From Xanthobacteraceae bacterium (GTDB lineage Bacteria; Pseudomonadota; Alphaproteobacteria; Rhizobiales; Xanthobacteraceae), in NCBI GenBank assembly GCA_031291475.1, contig JARLIY010000066.1, positions 1-64,000 of the forward strand: DNA of 64,000 nt, in the 5' to 3' direction. Positions 56,803-64,000 of the stretch are shown piece after piece. How positions within the stretch are numbered: the stretch's first letter is position 1; every line of letters starts with the position of its first letter. The translations under genes and the position numbers were made by a program. Below the pieces are notes generated by a model that saw nothing but the letters and a program-made list of their open reading frames with translations, was not told the origin of the DNA and made no database searches.

Positions 56803-57816
56803 GTGACTCCGCTTTCCGTCCTCGATTTGTCACCCGTCACCACTGCGACGCCGGGATCGGCGGCTTTGCGCAACTCCCTCGACCTGGCGCGGCTTGCCGA
56901 CCGGCTTGGCTACAAGCGGTATTGGCTCGCCGAGCACCATAATCTCGCGAGCATCGCCAGCTCCGCGCCGGAGATCATGATCGGACAAATCGCGGCGGCG
57001 ACGACACGAATGCGCGTCGGCTCGGGCGGCGTCATGCTGGTGAACCATGCCCCGCTCATGGTCGCCGAAAGATTCAAAGTGCTGGAGGCGCTGTTTCCCG
57101 GCCGCATCGATTTGGGACTCGGCCGCGCACCGGGGACCGACCCGGTGACCTCCTACGCGCTGCGCCGCCGCCAGGACGCGCGCGAAGGCGACGACTTCCT
57201 CGAACGCTTTCAGGAATTGCTGCTGCTGGAACGCGGCGGCTTTCCGCAAAATCATCCGTTTCGCGCGGTGCATGCCGTCCCGGCGGACGTTGCGCTGCCG
57301 CCGGTCTGGCTGCTCGGCTCGAGCGGTCACAGCGCCGAGCTCGCCGCCGCCGTCGGCATGGGTTTCGCTTTCGCCCACCACTTCGCGGAGCACGACGCGA
57401 CCGAGGCGATGCTGAGCTACCGCGCGCATTTCAAGCCGTCGGAAACTCTACCTCAACCTTATGCCATCCTCGCCGTGGCCGCGATTGCGGCGGATACCGA
57501 CGCCAAAGCCGAGCGCATCGCTGCGAGCTCCGACTTGCATTTCGCGCGTCGCGCCAAGGGGGAATTTTTGCCGCTGGAGTCGCCGGAGGTGGCGGCGGCC
57601 TATCCCTATGCGGACATCGACCGCGAGCGGATCGCACGGCATCGCCAGCGCCTGATTGTCGGCGGCATCGTCAGTGTCAAAAGCCGGCTGACCGCGCTGG
57701 TCGAAACAACCCGCGCCGACGAATTGATGATCACCACCATGGCCTACGATCATGCCGCGCGGCTACATTCGTACGAGCTTTTGGCGGAAGCTTTCGCAAT
57801 CGCGCCGGGTTCTTGA
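56803..57816 (+). CDS. Luciferase-family flavin-dependent oxidoreductase
   Basis: 337 residues of the bacterial luciferase-like TIM barrel: 'LADRLGYKRYWLAEHHNLAS', 'AAATTRMRVGSGGVMLVNHA' and 'FPGRIDLGLGRAPGTDP' are typical of the YhbW/MsnO8 subgroup. It uses reduced FMN with oxygen; substrates in this subgroup are mostly unknown. GTG start at 56803. Followed 119 bases later by the dienelactone hydrolase. Confidence 0.9.
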   Translation: MTPLSVLDLSPVTTATPGSAALRNSLDLARLADRLGYKRYWLAEHHNLASIASSAPEIMIGQIAAATTRMRVGSGGVMLVNHAPLMVAERFKVLEALFPGRIDLGLGRAPGTDPVTSYALRRRQDAREGDDFLERFQELLLLERGGFPQNHPFRAVHAVPADVALPPVWLLGSSGHSAELAAAVGMGFAFAHHFAEHDATEAMLSYRAHFKPSETLPQPYAILAVAAIAADTDAKAERIAASSDLHFARRAKGEFLPLESPEVAAAYPYADIDRERIARHRQRLIVGGIVSVKSRLTALVETTRADELMITTMAYDHAARLHSYELLAEAFAIAPGS

Positions 57817-57935
57817 GGCGGCGTGCGGGCCGCTTCCCGCCGAAGGCGGCGCCCGCACCGCCTTTCAAGACACGTCAGCGCCGGTATATGCTAGGGCGTG
57901 CAGGGGCAAGAATTGCCAGTCGAAGGAGGATCGTC

Positions 57936-58613
57936 TTGGGTAAGCACGTATCACTCGTCGCTTCGGACAGCTTCAAGCTCGGCGCCTATCGCGCCGACCC
58001 GAGTGGAGCGGTCAAGGGCGGCATCGTCGTCATTCAGGAAATCTTTGGCGTCAATCATCACATTCGGGCGGTGTGCGATCGTCTCGCCGGGATGGGCTAT
58101 GCCACGGTCGCGCCGGCGCTGTTCGACCGTCAGCACCCGAATTTCGAGTGCGGCTATTCGCCGGACGAAATCGCCAATGCCCGTAAATTCGTCGCCAATC
58201 CGGACTGGGGCGCGATGATGCGGGACGTGCAAGCCGCCATCGACGAGGCGAAGAAAAGCGGCCCGGCGGCCATCATGGGTTTCTGCATGGGCGGAACGCT
58301 GGCCTTCCTGGCCGCAGCGAAGCTCAACGGCCTGTCGGCCGCCATCGGCTATTACGGCGGCCAGATTGCCAAGAATGCCGACGAAAAGCCGAAAGTGCCG
58401 ACGCAGCTGCACTTCGGCGAGAAGGACGCTTCAATTCCGATGAGCGACGTCGAGCTCATCAAGAGCAAACGTGGCGGCGATTGTGAAATCTACGTCTATC
58501 CCGACGCGCAGCACGGCTTCCATTGCGACGAGCGCGGCAGCTACAACGAGGCGGCGGCCAAGCTTGCTTGGCAGCGCTCAACGGCGTTCCTGGAAAAACA
58601 CCTGAAGAAATAA
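57936..58613 (+). CDS. Dienelactone hydrolase family protein
   Basis: About 225 residues. The nucleophile is Cys in 'IMGFCMGGTLAFLA'; His is in 'YPDAQHGFHCDERGSYN' and Asp probably in 'HFGEKDASIPM'. This Cys-Asp-His triad is that of carboxymethylenebutenolidase, which opens dienelactone in chlorocatechol-type pathways. Most homologs outside such clusters have unknown substrates. TTG start at 57936 with AAGGAGGA six to seven bases upstream, a strong site that decides the start. Confidence 0.9.
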   Translation: MGKHVSLVASDSFKLGAYRADPSGAVKGGIVVIQEIFGVNHHIRAVCDRLAGMGYATVAPALFDRQHPNFECGYSPDEIANARKFVANPDWGAMMRDVQAAIDEAKKSGPAAIMGFCMGGTLAFLAAAKLNGLSAAIGYYGGQIAKNADEKPKVPTQLHFGEKDASIPMSDVELIKSKRGGDCEIYVYPDAQHGFHCDERGSYNEAAAKLAWQRSTAFLEKHLKK

Positions 58614-58639
58614 TTCGTAGCGATCAAGCCGTTCTGACG

Positions 58640-58702
58640 ACGTCATTGCGGCGAAGCGACGCAATCCGGGCTGGCAACGCCGGTCCGGATTGCTTGTCGC
58701 TT
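58640..58702. repeat. Intergenic inverted repeat, third element of CGTCATTGCG type
   Basis: After CGTCATTGCGGCG, arm AAGCGACGCAATCCGG (58654-58669) pairs with CCGGATTGCTTGTCGCTT (58685-58702) with a two-base bulge around a 15-base loop. Similar elements are widespread in Bradyrhizobiaceae. It follows the dienelactone hydrolase stop and may act as a transcript 3' end. Confidence 0.65.
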
Positions 58703-58813
58703 TGTCGACGGCAGCGTCGAAGCCATTTGAAAGACTTGGCCATAGGAAAGACTTGGGCGATATGGCACATTCTTCGATCGTATAGCCGGGGCACGCTTTT
58801 TGGGGACTGACAA

Positions 58814-60202
58814 ATGCCACAAGACGTTCATCCGGTTGATCAATTCCTGCCTGTTCCCAAGCTTCTAACCCTCGGGCTCCAGCACGTGCTGGTGATGTAT
58901 GCGGGCGCGGTTGCGGTGCCGCTTATTCTTGGGCGCGCGCTCAAACTGGCGCCGCAGGACGTGGCCTTCCTGATAAGCGCCGACCTCTTCGCCTGCGGAC
59001 TGGCGACGCTGGTGCAATGTATCGGATTTCCCGGCGTCGGCATCCGCCTGCCGGTGATGATGGGCGTGACCTTCGCTTCGGTCGGCCCGATGCTGTCCAT
59101 GGCGGCAGCGCCCGACGTCGGCCTGCTCGGAATCTACGGCTCGGTGATCTCGGCCGGCGTGTTCGCCGTGATCGTCGCGCCCTTCATGGGCCGGCTGTTG
59201 CCGCTTTTCCCGCCGGTGGTCACCGGGACGATCATCCTGGTGATCGGCATCTCTTTGATGCGCGTCGGCATCAACTGGGCCGGGGGCGGTTTGCCTACCC
59301 TGACCAAGGTCGTCGATGGGGCGGCCGGGGCGTTTCCCAATCCCGCTTACGGCCAGCTTGAAGGCTTGGGCATCGCGCTGTTCGTGCTGCTGGTTATCCT
59401 CGGCCTGATCCGCTGGTTCACCGGCTTCATCGCCAACGTGGCCGTGCTGCTCGGCATCATCGCCGGCGCAGTGCTGGCGGCGGCGCTCGGCGTCATGCAT
59501 TTCGACCGAGTGATCTCCGCGGCCTGGGTCGACGTCGTGGTCCCGTTCCGGTTCGGCATGCCGAAATTCCAGATCGTGCCGATCATCACTATGTGCATCG
59601 TGATGATCGTCGTCATGATCGAGTCGACCGGAATGTTCCTCGCGCTCGGCGAAATGACCGGGCGCAAGATCGACCAGGCGGCGATCGCGCGCGGTCTGCG
59701 CGCCGACGGCGTCGGCACGATTTTGGGCGGGATCTTCAATACCTTCCCCTACACGTCGTTCTCGCAGAACGTCGGCCTGGTGGGCGTGACCGGGGTGCGT
59801 TCGAGATGGGTCACCGCCACCGGCGGCGTCATCATGATCGCGCTCGGCCTGCTGCCGAAAATGTCGGCGCTGGTGGAATCGGTGCCGGTCGTGGTTTTGG
59901 GCGGCGCCGGCGTCGTGATGTTCGGCATGGTCGCTGCCACCGGAGCCCGCATCCTCACCGGCGTCGATTTCAAGGCCAACCGCTACAACCTGTTCGTCGT
60001 CGCGATATCGGTCGGCTTCGGCATGATCCCGCTGGTGGCGCCGAACTTCTTCCGCTACACGCCGGACGTCCTGCATCCGCTGTTGGAATCGGGCATCCTG
60101 CTGGCGGCGATCGTCTCCGTCGCGCTCAATCTGTTCTTCAACGGCTTGGGCAGCGTGGAGGCGGCGCAGTCGGAAGCATCGGCAGCCGCCGAGCACGCGT
60201 GA
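58814..60202 (+). CDS. NCS2-family nucleobase permease (urate/xanthine type)
   Basis: 462 residues, about 14 helices. The NAT signature 'QNVGLVGVTG' and the preceding 'ESTGMFLALGEMTGRKI' are diagnostic of nucleobase-ascorbate transporters, and the sequence is closer to PbuX/XanP/UacT purine permeases than to the uracil branch. It imports a purine by proton symport through the inner membrane. It stands alone and far (over 40 kb) from the purine-catabolic genes at the left. ATG at 58814 begins the usual N-terminus. Confidence 0.93.
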   Translation: MPQDVHPVDQFLPVPKLLTLGLQHVLVMYAGAVAVPLILGRALKLAPQDVAFLISADLFACGLATLVQCIGFPGVGIRLPVMMGVTFASVGPMLSMAAAPDVGLLGIYGSVISAGVFAVIVAPFMGRLLPLFPPVVTGTIILVIGISLMRVGINWAGGGLPTLTKVVDGAAGAFPNPAYGQLEGLGIALFVLLVILGLIRWFTGFIANVAVLLGIIAGAVLAAALGVMHFDRVISAAWVDVVVPFRFGMPKFQIVPIITMCIVMIVVMIESTGMFLALGEMTGRKIDQAAIARGLRADGVGTILGGIFNTFPYTSFSQNVGLVGVTGVRSRWVTATGGVIMIALGLLPKMSALVESVPVVVLGGAGVVMFGMVAATGARILTGVDFKANRYNLFVVAISVGFGMIPLVAPNFFRYTPDVLHPLLESGILLAAIVSVALNLFFNGLGSVEAAQSEASAAAEHA

Positions 60203-60212
60203 GAGTCAGAGT

Positions 60213-60254
60213 CAGTGATCAGATATCAGTAATCAGGCCACGTACTGATCACTG
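60213..60254. repeat. Inverted repeat between convergent permease and export-lipoprotein genes
   Basis: CAGTGATCAG (60213-60222) and CTGATCACTG (60245-60254) are perfectly complementary. Between and after them the units ATCAGTAATCAG and AATACTGATTCTGATCA repeat the same theme. No T run follows, so a factor-independent terminator is not certain. The position between convergent stops suggests a 3'-end structure. Confidence 0.55.
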
Positions 60255-60268
60255 AATACTGATTCTGA

Positions 60269-61000
60269 TCAGAACCAGCGTTCCTGCACGTTGATCGTGT
60301 CGCCGGGACGCAGGGGGAAAGCGAGTGGCACCGCCATGCGTATTGGCCGGCCGTAATAATTGCGATTGAGGATTACGGTCTTGCGCGACGCGCGCGCGGT
60401 GAAGCCGCCGGCGATCGCCACCGCCGTCTCCGCCGTCATGTTGGCGACATAGGGATATTGGCCGGGCGCCGCGACTTCACCGAGGATGAAGAACGGCCGG
60501 TAGGCTTCGATCTCAACCGCGACATGCGGTTCGCGGATGTATCCGTCGCGCAGCTTGTCGGAAATTCGGCTCGCCAACTGGTCGATCGTCAGGCCCCGCG
60601 ACGGCACGGAACCGATGAGGGGCATGTCGATGTACCCGCCGGCACCGACCACATAGGAGTTGGTCAGTCCATCCTGGCCGAATACGACGATGCGCAGGCG
60701 GTCACCGGAATCGAGCGTGTAGTATCCCTCGCCCGCCGCCGGCGCGTAACCGCCGGCCGCGGGCGCGTAACCGTAGAGGCCGCCATAGGGCGATGCGCCG
60801 TATAGTCCGCCCATCGGCGCCGAGGCATAGGGACCGCCGATCGGCGCCGGGGCATAGGGACCGCCCATGCCATAGACCACGCCGTCGATGCCCTGCATCC
60901 CCGCTGTCGGATAAGCCATGTAGGCGACAGGCTGCTGCGCACATCCCGCCGCCGCGATCGCCACACCCAGCAACAGGATAAAAGAGCGGATGACCCGCAT
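60269..61000 (-). CDS. Polysaccharide export (Wza/ExoF-like) lipoprotein
   Basis: About 243 residues. The lipobox 'AIAAAGC' makes it an outer-membrane lipoprotein. A low-complexity segment of Gly-Pro-Tyr-Ala repeats ('GGPYAPAPIGGPYASAP') precedes the poly-export domain ('YTLDSGDRLRIVVFGQDG', 'IDMPLIGSVPSRGLTIDQL') and a SLBB-type beta-grasp ('FFILGEVAAPGQYPY'). It would form a channel for capsule or exopolysaccharide export. No Wzc or glycosyltransferase genes are adjacent. ATG at 61000 opens the signal peptide. Confidence 0.88.
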   Translation of the reverse strand: MRVIRSFILLLGVAIAAAGCAQQPVAYMAYPTAGMQGIDGVVYGMGGPYAPAPIGGPYASAPMGGLYGASPYGGLYGYAPAAGGYAPAAGEGYYTLDSGDRLRIVVFGQDGLTNSYVVGAGGYIDMPLIGSVPSRGLTIDQLASRISDKLRDGYIREPHVAVEIEAYRPFFILGEVAAPGQYPYVANMTAETAVAIAGGFTARASRKTVILNRNYYGRPIRMAVPLAFPLRPGDTINVQERWF

Positions 61001-61041
61001 ACGCGCGATCCGGCCCCGTTGGAGCAAACGTTGAGGCCCGA

Positions 61042-61061
61042 TTAACACTTGTTATGGTTAA
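61042..61061. promoter_or_regulatory. TTAA half-sites upstream of the polysaccharide-export gene
   Basis: TTAACAC at 61042 and ATGGTTAA ending at 61061 lie 42 or more bases upstream of the export-protein start. The pair resembles alphaproteobacterial CtrA sites (TTAA-N7-TTAA), but the spacer here is 12 bases, so a match is weak. The rest of the 202-bp gap (61001-61202) shows no gene. Confidence 0.2.
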
Positions 61062-61202
61062 CATTCTCTCACCGCAGCGGCGGCGAAGAAAAATTCGCCT
61101 GAGCGGCACCCCCCGGACCCGGGCGCATGTCCCTCTTAAATCAGTGAAATCAAAGCGATATTTCGGATAATCTCGAATCGCGCGCAAACGGCCCGACGCG
61201 GC

Positions 61203-61718
61203 TCATTCGGATTTGTTGTCGTGGCGCCCGAGCCGATCGGAAATCGCGAGCATCACCAGCGAAGCGACGAACATGAGCGGGAACCCGATCGCCCAGGCGA
61301 GCTTGGTGGTGTCGGTGATTTTTTCGAGGTCGAGATACCAAGCCAGCGCGTCGACCGCGGCGATGATGGCGATCGAGCCCAGGAGCTTTTGCTTGAGCGC
61401 GCCGAAATCGACGTTGGTAAGGCCTTGCGGCCAGGCCGTATTGTCCTCGCGTTCGATTTTGCGGATGAAGTTTTCGTATCCGGAGAAGATCACGATAAGG
61501 ACCAGATTCGCCGTCAGCGAGACGTCGACAAGGTTGAGCACGGCGACGATCAGGTCGTGCCAAGTCAATGTCGCGAGCGTGCTGGCGACCGCGTAGAAAT
61601 CGGCGAAGAAGCGGTAGAGCAACAGGATCAGGCAGAAGAAAAGGCCGACCAGGAACGGCGCGAACAGCCACCGGGAAAAGAACAGCGCCGCCTGAAGGCC
61701 GCGTTCCACCTGCCGCAT
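61203..61718 (-). CDS. UPF0114/YqhA family membrane protein
   Basis: 171 residues with three to four helices. 'ERGLQAALFFSRWLFAPFLVG' and 'SGYENFIRKIEREDNTAWPQ' are typical of the YqhA/UPF0114 (TIGR00645) family, inner-membrane proteins of unknown function. ATG 61718 is the conserved start. It is 56 bases downstream of msrA on the same strand, so they may share a transcript. Confidence 0.9.
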   Translation of the reverse strand: MRQVERGLQAALFFSRWLFAPFLVGLFFCLILLLYRFFADFYAVASTLATLTWHDLIVAVLNLVDVSLTANLVLIVIFSGYENFIRKIEREDNTAWPQGLTNVDFGALKQKLLGSIAIIAAVDALAWYLDLEKITDTTKLAWAIGFPLMFVASLVMLAISDRLGRHDNKSE

Positions 61719-61774
61719 GGATCCCCCGTCAAAGCGCGCCCAACTGCAACTTTGCCGTCAATCGGCGCGCCTGG

Positions 61775-62434
61775 TCAATGCGCGGCGACGCCGGTACCGA
61801 TCTGGCAGCTCACGCCGGTGCCGCCGAGGCCGCAATAACCGTGCGGATTCTTCGCCAGATATTGCTGGTGATAATCCTCGGCGAAATAGAACGGCGGCGC
61901 GTCGCGGATCTCGGTGGTGATCGCTGCCATGCCCTCGGCCGCGAGCGCCTTGGCATAGCTCGCCCGCGACGCCTCGGCGGTGGCGCGTTGCGCCGGCGAG
62001 AACACATAGATGCCGGAGCGGTACTGCGTGCCGACGTCATGACCCTGGCGCATGCCCTGCGTCGGGTCGTGACTTTCCCAGAACGCCTTGAGCAGTCGCT
62101 CGTAGGAGATTTTTTTCGGGTCATAGACGACGAGCACGACCTCGTTGTGGCCAGTGCGCCCGCTACACACCTCCTCATAGGTGGGATTGGGCGTGAAGCC
62201 GCCGGCATAGCCGACCGCGGTCACGTAAATGGCGTCGCCAAGTTCCCAGAATTTGCGCTCGGCACCCCAGAAGCAGCCGAGCCCGAAGATCGCCATGGCG
62301 AGCCCCTCCGGATAGGGTCCTTTCAGGGCGTGGCCGTTGACGAAATGCTGCCGGGCGGTCCGGATGGGTGTCGGACGCCCCGGCAGGGCGTTATCGGCGA
62401 CCGGCATTTCGACTTTCCGCGAAAAGGGGAACAT
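61775..62434 (-). CDS. msrA: Peptide methionine sulfoxide reductase MsrA
   Basis: 219 residues, the long E. coli-like form. The catalytic Cys54 is in '[15 protein letters not shown]'; resolving Cys residues are in the C-terminal '[16 protein letters not shown]'. '[19 protein letters not shown]' is typical. It reduces methionine S-sulfoxide in proteins with thioredoxin. No signal peptide, so cytosolic. ATG at 62434 includes the usual 'MFPF' start. Confidence 0.95.
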   Translation of the reverse strand: MFPFSRKVEMPVADNALPGRPTPIRTARQHFVNGHALKGPYPEGLAMAIFGLGCFWGAERKFWELGDAIYVTAVGYAGGFTPNPTYEEVCSGRTGHNEVVLVVYDPKKISYERLLKAFWESHDPTQGMRQGHDVGTQYRSGIYVFSPAQRATAEASRASYAKALAAEGMAAITTEIRDAPPFYFAEDYHQQYLAKNPHGYCGLGGTGVSCQIGTGVAAH

Positions 62435-62642
62435 GTCGGCATCTCCTGCGTGGCGACGTAAATATAGTCCCGGAGCAAACGTGGCGCAGCGGGTTTCGCG
62501 ATCACGTTTCGCTTAAGCCGCATCCCGCCCCCGCCCCGTGACGGGCCGGGGGCGCGCGTCAACGACTTCCACCGGCCGCTTTTGCCCCTTATTGTGCCGC
62601 CCGCGGCCGTGCCAGACGGCCTGTCTGAGGAGGGCGGTAGAG

Positions 62643-63149
62643 ATGTCCCGTATGCTCGCGCTTGCCTGCGCGTTGGCCGCGTTTGCCGCGATGACCGGAC
62701 CGGGCTCCGTCCCGGCATTGGCCCAGCAGTCGACGACGCCGCCCTACGGACCGGCGATCACGCTCGATGACGCCAAGCGGGCGATGGCGGCAGCCGAGCT
62801 CGAAGCAGCAAAAAATTCTTGGCAGGTCGCCATCACGATCCTCGACAGCGGCGGCAATCTGGTGATCTTCCACAAAGCCGACAACACGCAGCTCGCCTCC
62901 ATCGGCGCATCCGAGGGCAAGGCGCGCACCGCGCTGACGTTCAAGCGTCCGAGCAAGGTGCTCGATGACGCCATCGCCGCCGGCGGCGCCGGACTGCGGC
63001 TCCTTGCGGTCAAGGACATCACCCCACTCGAAGGCGGACTGCCGATCCTGGTCGATGGCAAGATCGTCGGCGCGATCGGCGTTTCCGGCGCGCTGTCGTC
63101 GCAGGACGCGCAAGTCGCCAAGGCCGGAGCCGACGCGCTAGCGAAGTAA
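62643..63149 (+). CDS. Exported GlcG/HbpS-like (heme-binding, DUF336) protein
   Basis: 168 residues. Signal peptide 'MSRMLALACALAAFAAMTG' cleaved near 'ALAQ'. The GlcG/HbpS fold follows: 'ITLDDAKRAMAAAELEAAKN', 'VAITILDSGGNLVIFHKADN' and 'KIVGAIGVSGALSSQDAQVA'. Relatives bind heme or act in small-molecule metabolism; in the periplasm a heme-sensing role is possible. ATG 62643 has GGAGGGCGG upstream. Confidence 0.9.
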   Translation: MSRMLALACALAAFAAMTGPGSVPALAQQSTTPPYGPAITLDDAKRAMAAAELEAAKNSWQVAITILDSGGNLVIFHKADNTQLASIGASEGKARTALTFKRPSKVLDDAIAAGGAGLRLLAVKDITPLEGGLPILVDGKIVGAIGVSGALSSQDAQVAKAGADALAK

Positions 63150-63164
63150 TTTAGGTTCGGCGCG

Positions 63165-63386
63165 ATGTGCGGCATTGCCGGATTCTTGAATACAAGTGCA
63201 GAGCAAATAGGCGCTGCGGCAGATTCTCGACGGCCACGTTCCGCGCGCCGTCATTGAACGCCCGAAGATGGGGTTCGGCATCCCGCTCGGCGAACGGCTG
63301 CGCGGGCCCGGCTGCGCCATTGGGCGGAGCATCTATTGTCCGAAGCGCGGCTGCGCGAAGCGGTAGGCATAGCAGTCAAGCCTTAA
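63165..63386 (+). pseudogene. Asparagine synthetase (AsnB) remnant with large internal deletion
   Basis: 'MCGIAGFLNTSAEQ' is the class-II glutaminase start with the catalytic Cys2. It jumps within about 15 bases to 'ALRQILDGHVPRAVIERPKM' and 'GFGIPLGERLRG', the C-terminal end of AsnB. A second frame change near 63308 leads to 'LRHWAEHLLSEARLREAVG' and a stop at 63384. Some 500 or more codons are missing between the two ends. Such AsnB proteins are common in exopolysaccharide clusters. The gene is not functional. Confidence 0.8.
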
Positions 63387-63577
63387 GGACCGCCCCAACC
63401 AGAAAACTAAAGCCTCCGGCCGACGCTGTGGTGGTGTGAATAGAGGGTATTCTGGGGATAAACAATGATCGTGCATGCAATGCGCTTGCTTAAGCTTACA
63501 AGACCGGCCCAGCGGTCTAAAATTTCGCCAATGCTGGCAGTTGAAAGTTGTGGAACGGTGTGGAAAAGGCGGAGCGA

Positions 63578-64000
63578 ATGTCGTCAACAGAACATTCAAT
63601 ACCAGACGCGACCCGGCTCTATATCGGCGAGGGGGTCACCATCAAGGGGGAAGTTTCGGTACCGGATACCTTGGTTGTGTGTGGCGTACTTGAGGGCCAC
63701 GTAACAACGCACAATTTGATCATTGGTAAGACCGGCGTGATCAAGGGCAGAATTGCTGTTGCCGAGAACGCGGAGGTTTTCGGAACAGTCGCTGAGGCAG
63801 AAAAGCTCGATGTCAAGTGTCTTTTGATCCTGCGCTCCACCGCCAGCGTCGATGGAAATATCAGCTACGGCTTGCTGCAAATCGAACAGGGGGCCAGCAT
63901 CACGGGCGGGCTTTCTTTCATCAATTCCCGAGCGGAAGTAAGCCCTCCAAAAAAGGTTGCTTTGCAACTTCCAAGTAATGAACTGCCGCAACTTCCAAAT
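63578..64000 (+). CDS. Bactofilin (polymer-forming cytoskeletal protein), 3' end outside window
   Basis: 141 residues are visible, open to the right edge. The start 'MSSTEHSIPDATRLYIGEGV' is followed by repeated beta-helix turns ('TIKGEVSVPDTLVVCGVLEG', 'IIGKTGVIKGRIAVAENAEV', 'IEQGASITGGLS'). Bactofilins polymerise without nucleotide to form scaffolds that position cell-wall or polysaccharide enzymes. ATG at 63578 has GGAG four bases upstream. The codon use is clearly more AT-rich than the rest of the window, so it may belong to an acquired region, as does the asnB remnant next to it. Confidence 0.85.
   Translation, partial: MSSTEHSIPDATRLYIGEGVTIKGEVSVPDTLVVCGVLEGHVTTHNLIIGKTGVIKGRIAVAENAEVFGTVAEAEKLDVKCLLILRSTASVDGNISYGLLQIEQGASITGGLSFINSRAEVSPPKKVALQLPSNELPQLPN

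Noticed and set aside
58865-60196. A 443-codon minus-strand frame opposite the nucleobase permease
   Set aside because: Very rich in His, Asp and Arg with no hydrophobic segments; the permease on the plus strand is certain.

Overview
The window is a high-GC chromosome segment from an alphaproteobacterium of the order Hyphomicrobiales (Rhizobiales), most likely near Bradyrhizobiaceae/Xanthobacteraceae. The best support is the run rnd - lptC - lptA - lptB - rpoN - hpf - ptsN (42.3-36.4 kb, minus strand), which is typical of that order. Also fitting are a small heat-shock gene followed by a DUF1150 gene, a UvrB with a long N-terminal extension, and intergenic palindromes of the CGTCATG...CATGACG kind. 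This placement rests on gene order and family recognition; no search was run.

0-18.4 kb is a purine-oxidation and molybdenum-hydroxylase region. It starts with the cytochrome c end of a membrane urate oxidase (PuuD). Then come an amidohydrolase guanine deaminase, an adenine deaminase, xanthine dehydrogenase with its maturation factor (xdhABC), and an XdhD/YgfM-like pair (separate FAD subunit plus a fused FeS-Mo subunit). A cytidine-deaminase-fold deaminase, a flavin amine oxidase and an NmrA-like protein follow, then a three-subunit CoxL/S/M-like hydroxylase. Adenine and guanine would be deaminated to hypoxanthine and xanthine, oxidised to urate, and then oxidised by PuuD. A nucleobase permease of the NCS2 family lies far away at 58.8 kb. 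Three xanthine-oxidase-family enzymes with three different domain partitions lie within about 14 kb.

18.4-25.1 kb holds an ABC importer (ATPase, two permeases, THI5/NMT1-like binding protein) divergent from the CoxLSM-like operon and ending in a clear terminator. A phytoene-desaturase-like flavoprotein and a short-chain dehydrogenase follow. Their substrates are unknown.

25-35.5 kb is mixed: envelope and secreted proteins, an L,D-transpeptidase, a glutathione transferase, a frameshifted membrane glycosyltransferase-like gene, uvrB, and a rearranged membrane-protein pseudogene with a small internal inversion. 35.5-42.4 kb is the heat-shock/DUF1150 pair and the LPS-transport/sigma-54/PTS-Ntr block. 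42.5-53.9 kb has a TonB-dependent receptor preceded by three 10-bp tandem repeats, tRNA-Leu(CAG), dodecin, uppP, queG and a trypsin-like protein lacking its catalytic triad. 54-63.1 kb has a second L,D-transpeptidase, a luciferase-family oxidoreductase, dienelactone hydrolase, the purine permease, a polysaccharide-export lipoprotein, msrA and others. The right edge is AT-richer and holds an asparagine synthetase remnant and the start of a bactofilin gene.

Several genes carry single-base indels, and the first 100 bases are unusually G-rich. Some apparent pseudogenes could therefore be sequence errors. The internal inversion and the asnB deletion cannot be explained that way.
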